Assembly (NCBI RefSeq): GCF_024172185.1
Contig: NZ_JAMZEC010000001.1
Location: forward strand, 6,417,001-6,481,000
Origin: Nonomuraea roseoviolacea subsp. carminata
GTDB lineage: Bacteria; Actinomycetota; Actinomycetes; Streptosporangiales; Streptosporangiaceae
DNA length: 64,000 bases
Reading direction: 5' to 3'
Part shown: piece after piece, positions 8,055 through 14,965 of the stretch
Numbering within the stretch: the first letter of the stretch is position 1
Layout: every line of letters starts with the position of its first letter
The notes under the pieces: generated by a model
The model's database searches: none
Told to the model about the DNA's origin: nothing
Seen by the model: the letters and a program-made list of their open reading frames with translations, nothing else
Position numbers and translations under genes: made by a program

Positions 8055-9309
8055 ATGCGACGAAAGATACCCATACTCGCTACAGCCCTCATGATGTTAG
8101 CGACGCGGGCCCGGCAACTCCGGCGTGAACGACATCCTGCGGCCGTCCGGTTTCAGTGAGGACGTTCAGCGGCGGTTCGACATCGTCAGCTTCGACCCCC
8201 GGGGCGTGGCCCGCAGCGGCTCGACCACGTGTACGGCGTCGGTGTACAACGAGATGCCGTACCCGGTGATGAGCAGCCAGGCCGACTACGACAAGTGGGT
8301 GGCCTTCGACGCGAAGCTGCACGCCGACTGCCGCAAGCAGACCGGTCCGCTGTACGACCACCTCGACTCGGTCAACGTGGCGCGGGACATGGACGCCATC
8401 CGGGCCGCGCTGGGCGAGGCCAAGCTGACCTCCTACGGCGTGTCGTACGGCACGCTGGCCCAGCAGATGTACGCCGAGATGTACCCGAACCGGATCCGGG
8501 CCATGGTGCTGGACAGCAACATGGACCACAGCCTGAACGTCAAGGGCTTCCAGGTGACCGAGGCGGCCACCGTCTAGGACAGCTTCGACGAGTTCGCCGC
8601 CTGGTGCGAGCGGGACACCGACTGCGTCCTGCACGGCCGCGACGTCAGGGCGCTGTGGAAGAAGCTGCTGGAGAAGGCGGACCGCGGCGAGCTCTACTGG
8701 CCGGGCTTCACCGACCGCCCGGTGAGCGCGCACAACCTGCTGTGGCTGGGCGTGGTGCTCAACGAGGCTCCGGCCTGGCGGCAGGAGGCCAAGGTGCTGC
8801 TCGCCCTGGACGGCGGGCCCGTGCCGGACGACATGGGCAACCCGCCCGGCAACGGACCGGTGAACGGTGAGTTCGCCGAACTGCCGACCGCGATCCTCTG
8901 CCAGGACTGGAACCTGTCGCTGCGCGACTACGCCGAGTACGCCGACGTGATGCGCGCCTCCAACGCGGTGGCGCCCGACCTGCGCTACAACCCGATGCCG
9001 ATGGGCGACATGCCGCTCTGCCAGGGCAGCCAGGTCCCGGTCAACAACCCGCAGCACCGGCTGCGGTACAGGGGGAGCACGCCGCTGCTGGTGGGCACCT
9101 CCATGCACGACCCGGACACGCCGTACGAGTGGTCGGCCAACGTGGCGCGCCAGCTCGGCGCCAAGGCCAGGCTGCTCACGTACGAGGGCTGGGGCCACGG
9201 CATCTATGGCATGACGCGGTGCACCACGGAAGCGATGGACGACTACCTGATCTCGCTGACCGTGCCCGCACGCGGCGCCCGCTGCCCGGCGGAGGAGCCG
9301 CAGGGCTGA
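8055..9309 (+). pseudogene. Decayed secreted tripeptidyl aminopeptidase-like alpha/beta hydrolase
   Basis: This is a remnant of an S33 exopeptidase of the Streptomyces SlpD/SlpE/Tap type. A signal-peptide start (MRRKIPILATALMMLA) is encoded from ATG 8055 but in a different frame from the body. The body enters at GPGNSGVNDIL around 8110, so roughly 80 residues of mature N-terminus plus the frame have been lost. The body is then interrupted by an in-frame TAG at 8575-8577, and the same frame continues to 9309. Catalytic parts survive: nucleophile motif SYGVSYGT, acid in MHDPDTPYEW, and histidine in GWGHGIYG, followed by a TAP-like C-terminal domain. With a frame-altering deletion and a nonsense codon it is very unlikely to make active enzyme. 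An alternative GTG at 8125 could give only a 150-residue fragment. Confidence 0.88.
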
Positions 9310-9356
9310 AACCGGACGGTGCCGGGCTGACACCCGCCGGCTCGGCACCGGGCCGG

Positions 9357-9394
9357 AAACCCGTTGGACGTGATCGTGTGTCCGCTGATATGTT
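9357..9394 (+). promoter_or_regulatory. Putative promoter of the leader ORF-GNAT-IF-1 unit
   Basis: -35 TTGGAC (9364-9369) and -10 TATGTT (9389-9394) are separated by 19 bp; GATATG at 17 bp is an alternative. An AAA tract (9357-9359) lies 4 nt upstream of the -35 box in the context GGAAACCCGTTGG. The erm promoter in this window has almost the same arrangement (GGAAAACGCGTTG). An A/T-rich patch just before -35 is characteristic of WhiB7-dependent promoters, so that activator is a candidate. Confidence 0.5.
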
Positions 9395-9432
9395 TCCGCG
9401 AACCGTGACAAACACGCGAGGAGGTGAGACCC

Positions 9433-9477
9433 ATGAACGTTGTATCGATGTGGGTGCTCCCCTCGTCGTCACGGTAA
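9433..9477 (+). CDS. 14-residue leader peptide ORF upstream of GNAT/IF-1
   Basis: ATG 9433 is preceded by a strong ribosome-binding site (GAGGAGGTGAG, spacing about 6 nt) and encodes MNVVSMWVLPSSSR before TAA. So small an ORF with so good a start, placed 64 nt ahead of a gene whose own ribosome-binding site is folded away, is the layout of a translational attenuator. The peptide is not a known arrest peptide. It contains a hydrophobic run ending in Trp-Val-Leu-Pro. There is no direct evidence that it is translated. Confidence 0.6.
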   Translation: MNVVSMWVLPSSSR

Positions 9478-9490
9478 GGCGATTCGACGT

Positions 9491-9540
9491 AGGTGTCGCC
9501 CGGGAGCGCCGCAACAGGGCTATCCCGGAAGGTGACACCT
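9491..9540 (+). promoter_or_regulatory. Hairpin masking the GNAT ribosome-binding site
   Basis: AGGTGTC (9491-9497) pairs with GACACCT (9534-9540), and CCGGGA (9500-9505) pairs with TCCCGG (9523-9528). The Shine-Dalgarno GGAAGG (9527-9532) is in the 3' arm and internal loop, just before ATG 9542. A competing pairing exists: GGTGCTCCC inside the leader ORF (9453-9461) can pair fully (one G-U) with GGGAGCGCC (9502-9510), which would break this hairpin. Ribosome position on the leader could therefore switch the fold. Confidence 0.6.
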
Positions 9541-9541
9541 C

Positions 9542-10339
9542 ATGGAATCTGCGCATCTCACCGCCCGTACCGACGGGCAGGCCGTGACGATCGAACGCGT
9601 CGCCGACGGCTCATGGCACGCCGTGGAGGACGACCAGGTGGTCGGCCGCGGCGACCTCTCAGGCAGGCCCGACGGGCGGATGTTCGTCAGCGTCGACGCC
9701 TGGCACTGCGCCGTCTTCGACCGGCTCGCCGGCGCCATGCTGGCCGAGCTGCCGAGGCCGCTGCACACGCTGGTCGGCGAGGACGACCTCGACCTGATCT
9801 CCCACTGGGAACGGGCCGGGTTCACGGCGCGGCGGCGCGAGTGGGAGTGCCTCGTGCCGACCGACCCGGCCCTCACGGGGCTCGGCCCGGCGCTCCCGCC
9901 GCCGGGGGTGACGATCGGCCCGGCGGAGGAGGACCCGCTGCGGGTGCTGGACCGGGTGATCCGCGACGAGGTCGAGGCCGCTGTCGGCTGGCGCGAGATG
10001 CCGGCCGAGGTGCTGCCCCGCCCGGCCGCGCCGGACCTGTCGAGGTACACGGTGGCGGCGGAGGCCGGCGAATACGTGGGATACGTCCGGCTGGCCGCGG
10101 TCACCAGACAGCCCCGGATCGGGCTGGTCGCCGTACGGTCCGGCCACCGGCGCCGCGGGATCGGGCGGGCGCTGCTCGCCCGGGTGCTCGACGACCTGCA
10201 CCGCCGCGGGATCGAGGCGGCGTCGGCCGAGGTGAACGAGTCCAACACGGCGGCCATGGCACTGTTCGAGGCCATAGGTGCCCGCCGTACGGGCAGCAAT
10301 CTGGAACTGGTGCTGGAAGGAAGTGAACACCATGGCTAG
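9542..10339 (+). CDS. GNAT family N-acetyltransferase
   Basis: A 265-residue acetyltransferase with a C-terminal GNAT fold and an N-terminal, more degenerate half that looks like a second GNAT-like domain. The acetyl-CoA site is clear: IGLVAVRSGHRRRGIGRALL (motif A, RxxGxG/A) followed by NESNTAAMALFEAIGA. GNAT enzymes transfer acetyl groups to amines on drugs, proteins or metabolites; the substrate here is unknown. ATG 9542 follows GGAAGG, which is in a stem-loop. The stop overlaps the IF-1 start by 8 nt, so the two proteins are translationally coupled. Pairing with an initiation-factor paralogue and a leader ORF suggests a role around the ribosome, for example drug or protein acetylation under translation stress (inference). 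Confidence 0.88.
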   Translation: MESAHLTARTDGQAVTIERVADGSWHAVEDDQVVGRGDLSGRPDGRMFVSVDAWHCAVFDRLAGAMLAELPRPLHTLVGEDDLDLISHWERAGFTARRREWECLVPTDPALTGLGPALPPPGVTIGPAEEDPLRVLDRVIRDEVEAAVGWREMPAEVLPRPAAPDLSRYTVAAEAGEYVGYVRLAAVTRQPRIGLVAVRSGHRRRGIGRALLARVLDDLHRRGIEAASAEVNESNTAAMALFEAIGARRTGSNLELVLEGSEHHG

Positions 10340-10556
10340 ATCAGCAGGCGGCATCGAAGTCGAAGGCACCGTCACCGAGTGCCTGCGCAACGCCACCTTC
10401 AGGGTGGAGCTGGAGAACGGGCACAAGGTGCTGGCCCACATCAGCGGGAAGATCCGTAAGAACTACATCAAGATCCTCCCGTTCGACCGGGTGCTGGTGG
10501 AGCTCAGCCCGTACGACCTGAACCGCGGCCGCATCCTCTACCGCTACCGCAACTGA
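10332..10556 (+). CDS. infA: Translation initiation factor IF-1 paralogue
   Basis: A 74-residue S1/OB-fold protein with the complete IF-1 signature: IEVEGTVTECLRNATFRVEL, ENGHKVLAHISGKIRKNYI, and ELSPYDLNRGRILYRYRN. IF-1 occupies the ribosomal A site during initiation. The N-terminus (MARSAGG) and the CLRNAT and NYIKILPFDR segments differ from the usual actinobacterial housekeeping copy as I recall it, and the gene is not in a ribosomal-protein cluster. It is therefore probably a second, specialised infA. It overlaps the GNAT gene by 8 nt and has GGAAG upstream within that gene's end. No terminator is obvious downstream. Confidence 0.93.
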   Translation: MARSAGGIEVEGTVTECLRNATFRVELENGHKVLAHISGKIRKNYIKILPFDRVLVELSPYDLNRGRILYRYRN

Positions 10557-10851
10557 ACCCCCGGCGCCTGACTCTCCGACGCCCCCCGCTGACCGTTGCC
10601 GAGGCCACTGCGCTCCTGGTCGCCACCGCGACGCCACCGCGACGCCACCGCGACGCCACCGCGACGCTGCCGCGCCGGCAGCGGCCCGCGGGAGCCGGGC
10701 GCCCCGGCACCGGCAGCGGGCGGGCGCGCTCCACGGATGAAGGTGGAGCGGCCGTGCGGCAGATGGGCGGCGTCGGGGCCACTGCGCTTGACCAGGGTCG
10801 CTCCGCCGGCGCCTTGGACTCGTCACCATGCGACCGGGCCGAGGGACAGGC
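10557..10851. other. Gene-free interval with 11-bp tandem repeats
   Basis: No supported gene is seen between IF-1 and the convergent hydrolase. Four perfect 11-bp units (CGCCACCGCGA) lie at 10621-10664 with a decaying fifth. Open frames across the interval lack start signals and family resemblance. Confidence 0.7.
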
Positions 10852-12108
10852 TCACGGACCCCAGAACTTCACCTCCGGATATTCGGCCGAGGGACCGTCC
10901 AGGAGAGGGCGGCGTTCGCCGCGCAGGTGCGTGTCCAGGAAGGCCGTGACGTAGGCGCGGGTGATCCGCAACGAGCGCTCTCCGTCGATCGGGGACGCGG
11001 GCAGCCCGAGCTGTGGCTGCAGCACCGCGTAGTCCACGAAGCTCATGTGCTCGGCCCCCGTGACCGTCAGCCAGCGCTTCCAGTCGCCGGTCAGATGCGT
11101 CCAGAACGCGTCCCACGAGCCCTGCTCGCCGCTCGTGCCCGGCTGCTGCCGCGGGTTGCCGATCATCATGAACGGCTTGCCGATGTCCTGGGCGGGGGTC
11201 CTCGGGTTGTACGAGCCGTCCAGGTTGACCGCGGCCCGGACGCGCCGGCTCACGGGCAGGAGATGGGCGGCGCTCTGCCCGCCGACCGAGTGACCGACCA
11301 TCGCGATCCTGCGTTCGTCGATGAGGCGGTTCCAGCGCCCGGCCTTCACCAGCCGGTCCAGCACGAACTCCGTGTCGGCCGCGCGGACCCGCGCCACCTT
11401 CTCGCCCAGCTCGGGCGTCTGCCCGCCCCTGCCGGCCTCGAACGTCGCCGTCCTGCCGTCCGGGAACGAGGTGGCCACGGCCTCGTACGTGTGCCCGATG
11501 CCGGCGACCACATAGCCCCTGCTCGCGAACTCCTCGGCCAGCGAGGTCAACGTCGCCCGCGGCAGCGACATGCCGGGGGACATCACCACCAGCGGCCTGC
11601 CGCCCTTCCGGCCGAGCGCGGGCGCGTCGGTCGTGGCGTACGTCCTGGTCTTCGCCAGCGTGTCCGGCGGCAGGTCCGTCAACTGCGGAACGCCGCGCAG
11701 GATCAGCTCCGACTCCTGAGGCGTGACGTACGGGGCGGGGCGGCCGGTCGCCTTGCGCGCCGGATACCAGACGGACACCATCAGCTCCCGCGCCTTGCGG
11801 TCGGGCACCCAGGGGTCCGGGCGGCTGGAGTCGACCAGGTGGAGAGTCGAGCGTCCGACCGGGTGCGGACCGGTCGGGCGGGGAAGGGCGGGCGTGACGG
11901 TGGCCGCGCTGTGCGCATGGGGACGCGACTCGGCCGCCGCCTGCCCGGCCTGAGGAGCCAGGTCGCCGCCCGGGTGTGTCAGGGCGGCGGGCACGGATCC
12001 GTTCGAACGGGGTGAAGCGGACGCGGTGGCCGGGGCGGCGCCCATGAGTGTCGAGGTGCCGATGCAGGTGAGCGCGAGCAGAAGGCCCGCGACGGCGTTC
12101 TTCTTCAT
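10852..12108 (-). CDS. Secreted alpha/beta hydrolase, PAF acetylhydrolase-like
   Basis: A 418-residue serine hydrolase with an N-terminal signal peptide (MKKNAVAGLLLALTCIGTST, then an AxA-type cleavage region near APATASA). It resembles the platelet-activating-factor acetylhydrolase/dienelactone hydrolase branch: oxyanion strand PLVVMSPGM, nucleophile elbow GHSVGGQ, acid in VNLDGSY, and histidine in GAEHMSFVD. The segment VSVWYPARKATGRPAPYV is typical of bacterial PAF-AH-like proteins. It probably acts outside the cell on short-chain esters or lipids. ATG 12108 is chosen; an in-frame ATG at 12123 adds MKLGG and is possible. It is divergent from the histidine-kinase gene across a 109-bp region containing a GC-rich dyad. 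Confidence 0.88.
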   Translation of the reverse strand: MKKNAVAGLLLALTCIGTSTLMGAAPATASASPRSNGSVPAALTHPGGDLAPQAGQAAAESRPHAHSAATVTPALPRPTGPHPVGRSTLHLVDSSRPDPWVPDRKARELMVSVWYPARKATGRPAPYVTPQESELILRGVPQLTDLPPDTLAKTRTYATTDAPALGRKGGRPLVVMSPGMSLPRATLTSLAEEFASRGYVVAGIGHTYEAVATSFPDGRTATFEAGRGGQTPELGEKVARVRAADTEFVLDRLVKAGRWNRLIDERRIAMVGHSVGGQSAAHLLPVSRRVRAAVNLDGSYNPRTPAQDIGKPFMMIGNPRQQPGTSGEQGSWDAFWTHLTGDWKRWLTVTGAEHMSFVDYAVLQPQLGLPASPIDGERSLRITRAYVTAFLDTHLRGERRPLLDGPSAEYPEVKFWGP

Positions 12109-12180
12109 GCCGCCCAGCTTCATGGAGCACCGGGCGGCAGCGTATCCGGCGAAAGAGACGGAGCACGTTCGACTTTCGTA

Positions 12181-12211
12181 GGGGGTCGTCCGGCCGGACC
12201 CCCGATAACCT
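12181..12211 (+). promoter_or_regulatory. Kinase-gene promoter and overlapping dyad
   Basis: TAACCT (12206-12211) ends 6 nt before ATG 12218, so transcription should start at or next to the start codon. The -35 region is covered by GGGGGTC-N9-GACCCCC (12181-12203), with the perfect palindrome TCCGGCCGGA inside. This is a plausible operator for the pair's own response regulator. Confidence 0.55.
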
Positions 12212-12217
12212 CGGGCC

Positions 12218-13984
12218 ATGACGTACGGCGACGGAAGCGTTATCGAGCGCATCATGCCGTGGGCGCTCGGTGCGGTGGTGTCCGCGCTGTCCATGGCCTC
12301 GGCGACGGGCAGTGTGGGCGTCGCCTCGGGGCTGCCCTGGCCGCTGCTCGCGGCGATGGCCGCCACCTCGGGCGCGGTCGCGGTGTTCGCGGCCCTGGGG
12401 GAGCGGGTGTCGCCGCACGCGGACGAGCCGGTGTCCTGGCAGGCTGACGGGCGGACGTCGCGCGATACGGGCGCCAAGCCATGGCACCACATAGGTCGCA
12501 GGCTGTGGCGCCACATGAGTGGGAAGCCGTGGCGCCACATGAGTGGGAAGCCGTGGCGCCACATGAGTGGGGAGTCGTCGCGTCGCTCAGGTGCGGAGCT
12601 TTCGCGTCACATGGGTGGGCGTCGGTTGTGGCCGCTCGCCCTCGTGGGCGCACTGCTCTACGTGTGGCTGGTGATGTGGCCGGCCGCCGCCGCGGCGTCC
12701 TACTACGCGGGCACACGGCTGCGCGGACGCGCCCTGTGGTTGTACTGCGGGGGAGCGGTCGCCGTCCTGGCCGCGGGCGGCGTCGTCTCCCATTTCAGTG
12801 GCGGCCACCGCATGCTGGTCGCGGGCACCCTGCCCAACATGGTGGTCATGGGCGGCGCGCTGCTGGGCCTTCCCCTGATAACCGGCCTGTGGACGCGGGC
12901 GCGCAGGCAGGTGATCGACGCGATGCGCGAGCAAGCGGCGCACCTTCGCCGGGAGCAAGGGCTGCGCGCCGACCAGGCCCGGGCGCAGGAACGCGCGCGC
13001 ATCGCGCGGGAGATGCATGACGTGGTCGCGCACCGGGTGTCGCTGATGGTGCTCCATGCGGGGGCGCTGGAGCTGCGCGCTCCGGACGAGCCCACGGCCG
13101 AGGCGGCGGCCCTCATCGGCCGTGTCGGCCGCGACGCGCTGACCGACCTGCGCGAGGTCCTCGGGGTGCTGCGCTCAGCGGGCGGTGTCTCATGTGAGGT
13201 CGAAGTTCCGGCGTCACCAGAGGACGATGCCGCGTCATCTGGGTGTACGGCTACGTCACGAGAGGACGGTGTCGCGTCATCCGAGGGGGTGGCGGCATCG
13301 GGTCCGGCCACAGGGTTGCGGGTCGCGTCCGGTGATGGGGTGAGTGGCGATGCGTTCGTGCCGGTCGATGGCGTACCGGACCCTCGGCCCGCGTTCACCG
13401 ATCTCGTAGGGCGGGATCAACTGACGGGCGGTGCAGAACTCCATCCACAACCGACGCTCGCCGACCTCGACCGGCTGCTCGACGAGTCGCGTGCGCTGGG
13501 CGTCGTGGTCAGCCGCCATGACGAGGGGGAGGCCCGTCCGCTGACGTCCACGGTCGAACGCACCGCGTACCGCGTCATCCAGGAGGCTCTGACCAACGCC
13601 CACAAGCATGCGGGCGACACCAGGATCGACGTGTTCGTCCGCTATCTGCCTGCGGATCTTGAGGTGGTGGTGCGCAACACGGCACCGTCCACGTCCGGCC
13701 GCGGGCGTCCGGATGGCGGGGTGTCGCAGGAGAGGCGTCCGGGTGCCGGGGACGGGTTGCCGGGGTCCGGGTGGGGGCTGGTCGGGTTGAGGGAGCGGGT
13801 GGAGCTGGCCGGGGGCTGCCTGGTGGCCGGTCCTCATGTCGCAGAACGGGTCAAGGACGGGTCGAGGTGTGACGAGGATGCCGACACTCGGGTCGCGGTG
13901 AGTGGCCGGAAGGGTTCGGAGGTCGGGGGCGGCTTGTGCGGCGAGGCGGGGTTTCGGGTGCTGGCGCGGATACCGGCTCCATGA
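12218..13984 (+). CDS. Sensor histidine kinase, NarL/LiaS-type (HisKA_3)
   Basis: A 588-residue membrane kinase. The N-terminal half has hydrophobic segments (about residues 13-70 and 130-230). Dimerisation and phospho-acceptor follow in RARIAREMHDVVAHRVSLMV (His of EMHD). The C-terminal ATPase has ERTAYRVIQEALTNAHKHAG (N box) and GWGLVGLRERVELAGG (G box). Two oddities set it apart from the usual 380-450-residue relatives. A cytoplasmic loop carries WRHMSGKP-type tandem repeats. A low-complexity Ser/Ala/Asp/Glu insert of roughly 75 residues separates the HisKA_3 helices from the ATPase domain. The end of the ATPase domain is also stretched. The stop overlaps the response-regulator start (ATGA), so they form a coupled pair. 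Confidence 0.92.
   Translation: MTYGDGSVIERIMPWALGAVVSALSMASATGSVGVASGLPWPLLAAMAATSGAVAVFAALGERVSPHADEPVSWQADGRTSRDTGAKPWHHIGRRLWRHMSGKPWRHMSGKPWRHMSGESSRRSGAELSRHMGGRRLWPLALVGALLYVWLVMWPAAAAASYYAGTRLRGRALWLYCGGAVAVLAAGGVVSHFSGGHRMLVAGTLPNMVVMGGALLGLPLITGLWTRARRQVIDAMREQAAHLRREQGLRADQARAQERARIAREMHDVVAHRVSLMVLHAGALELRAPDEPTAEAAALIGRVGRDALTDLREVLGVLRSAGGVSCEVEVPASPEDDAASSGCTATSREDGVASSEGVAASGPATGLRVASGDGVSGDAFVPVDGVPDPRPAFTDLVGRDQLTGGAELHPQPTLADLDRLLDESRALGVVVSRHDEGEARPLTSTVERTAYRVIQEALTNAHKHAGDTRIDVFVRYLPADLEVVVRNTAPSTSGRGRPDGGVSQERRPGAGDGLPGSGWGLVGLRERVELAGGCLVAGPHVAERVKDGSRCDEDADTRVAVSGRKGSEVGGGLCGEAGFRVLARIPAP
12482..12577 (+). repeat. 24-bp tandem repeat in kinase loop
   Basis: Units at 12506, 12530 and 12554 encode WRHMSGKP (the last ends in GE). 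A degenerate unit at 12482 encodes WHHIGRRL. The central copies are nearly identical, so the array is recent. It lies in the cytoplasmic loop between the two membrane regions. Confidence 0.92.
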
Positions 13985-14628
13985 TCCGTGTTCTGGTGGT
14001 CGACGACGAGGAACTCGTCAGGTCCGGGTTGCGGATGATCCTGGAGGCGGCGGGCGACATGGCGGTCGTGGGTGAGGCTCGGGCCGGCGACGAGGCCGTG
14101 TCCGCCGCCGCCCGGCTCAGGCCCGACGTCGTGCTGATGGACGTCCGCATGCCGGGAACCGACGGGTTGACCGCCGGTGCGCGTCTGATGGCGGGGCCGC
14201 GGGCGCCGAAGCTGATCATGCTGACCACGTTCGACCTGGACGAGTACGTTCACGAGGCGCTGCGGGTGGGCGCCGTCGGGTTCCTGTTGAAGGACACGCC
14301 GCCGCGTGACCTGGCCGCCGCCGTGCGCACGGTCGCGGCCGGGCACGCCATGCTGTCGCCCACGGTCACCAAACGAGTGATCAGCTCGTTCGCCGACAGA
14401 ACACCTTCCCGGGCGGAGGCCGCGCGCGGCCGGCTCGCGACGCTGACGGCCCGCGAGGAAGACGTGATCAGGGCCGTGGCCCGCGGCCTGTCCAACGCCG
14501 AGATCGGCCGCGAGCTCAAGCTGACCGAGGCGACCGTGAAGGCTCATGTCAGCCGGGTGCTGGCCAAGCTGGGCCTTGCCAACCGGGTCCAGGCAGCCAT
14601 CCTGGTCCACGACGCCGACCTGGGCTGA
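13981..14628 (+). CDS. NarL/LuxR family response regulator
   Basis: A 215-residue response regulator. The receiver domain (1-120) has the acidic pocket VVDDEE, the phospho-acceptor Asp in VVLMDVRMPG, the switch Thr in MLTTFD, and the Lys of FLLKDTPP. The C-terminal LuxR HTH is LTAREEDVIRAVARGLSNAE followed by LTEATVKAHVSRVLAKLGL. It overlaps the histidine kinase by 4 nt and must be its partner. Target genes are not evident. The flanking hydrolase and the kinase promoter dyad are the first candidates. Confidence 0.95.
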   Translation: MIRVLVVDDEELVRSGLRMILEAAGDMAVVGEARAGDEAVSAAARLRPDVVLMDVRMPGTDGLTAGARLMAGPRAPKLIMLTTFDLDEYVHEALRVGAVGFLLKDTPPRDLAAAVRTVAAGHAMLSPTVTKRVISSFADRTPSRAEAARGRLATLTAREEDVIRAVARGLSNAEIGRELKLTEATVKAHVSRVLAKLGLANRVQAAILVHDADLG

Positions 14629-14780
14629 TGGGGATCTGTTCTTCTCGTCCAGGACACGGGTGTGGTGCAGCCCTGGCCTGCGGATCATGCTCAGCGGCGT
14701 CGCCCGGTAACGCCTGGCATGGCGAGACCACCCTCTGGCATCCGTGAGCGTCGCGATCGTCGGCAGCCGGTACGTCGGGG

Positions 14781-14817
14781 AAAACGCGTTGCGCCGGGAC
14801 GGGACGTTCCCTAAGGT
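14781..14817 (+). promoter_or_regulatory. Promoter of the erm leader-erm transcript
   Basis: -35 TTGCGC (14789-14794) and -10 TAAGGT (14812-14817) have an ideal 17-bp spacer. The leader ATG is 8 nt beyond the -10, so the leader ORF is translated from a leaderless or nearly leaderless 5' end. AAAA (14781-14784) lies 4 nt upstream of -35, the position bound by the AT-hook of WhiB7. Mycobacterial erm genes are known members of the WhiB7 regulon, so the same control is plausible here. Confidence 0.7.
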
Positions 14818-14824
14818 CTCGCGC

Positions 14825-14884
14825 ATGACAGGCTTCTGCATCTGCTTCATTCGCATCCGCTCCGGCCGGGCCCAGGCCCGCTAG
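14825..14884 (+). CDS. Erm leader peptide (macrolide-sensing uORF)
   Basis: A 19-residue ORF, MTGFCICFIRIRSGRAQAR, ends in TAG at 14882-14884, 81 nt before the erm start. It contains Arg-Ile-Arg (residues 10-12), an R/K-x-R/K (+x+) sequence. That motif class is known to arrest macrolide-bound ribosomes, as in the ErmDL leader. The ATG is 8 nt from a -10 box, so initiation is probably leaderless. Stalling near RIR would place the ribosome over bases around 14850-14875 and alter folding of the downstream attenuator. Confidence 0.8.
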   Translation: MTGFCICFIRIRSGRAQAR

Positions 14885-14958
14885 GAGCGATTTCCTCATC
14901 GCCTCCGGCGTGCCCGGGGCCCTTCGAGATCCCTTTTCTCTCGAAGACCCAGAAGGGC
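14884..14958 (+). promoter_or_regulatory. erm translational attenuator RNA
   Basis: Three pairings are visible. GGAGCGAT (14884-14891) pairs with ATCGC-c-TCC (14898-14906). CTTCGAGA (14922-14929) pairs perfectly with TCTCGAAG (14939-14946). GCCCTTC (14919-14925) is exactly complementary to GAAGGGC (14952-14958), which is the Shine-Dalgarno of erm. The last two share bases and exclude each other, so one fold hides the ribosome-binding site and the other frees it. This is the logic of inducible erm genes. Confidence 0.75.
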
Positions 14959-14965
14959 AACTGCT

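Noticed and set aside
7786..8128. Plus-strand open frames over rnpB
   Set aside because: The region folds as RNase P RNA with a perfect P1 helix; the frames are incidental.
9491..9540. A known riboswitch class upstream of GNAT
   Set aside because: I compared it from memory with ykkC/guanidine, fluoride, ZTP and SAM types and saw no conserved core; leader-peptide attenuation fits better.
12482..12564. A minus-strand protein start with repeated MWRHGFPL units upstream of the PAF-AH-like gene
   Set aside because: It is the reverse reading of the kinase loop repeats; the hydrolase has its own signal peptide start at 12108.
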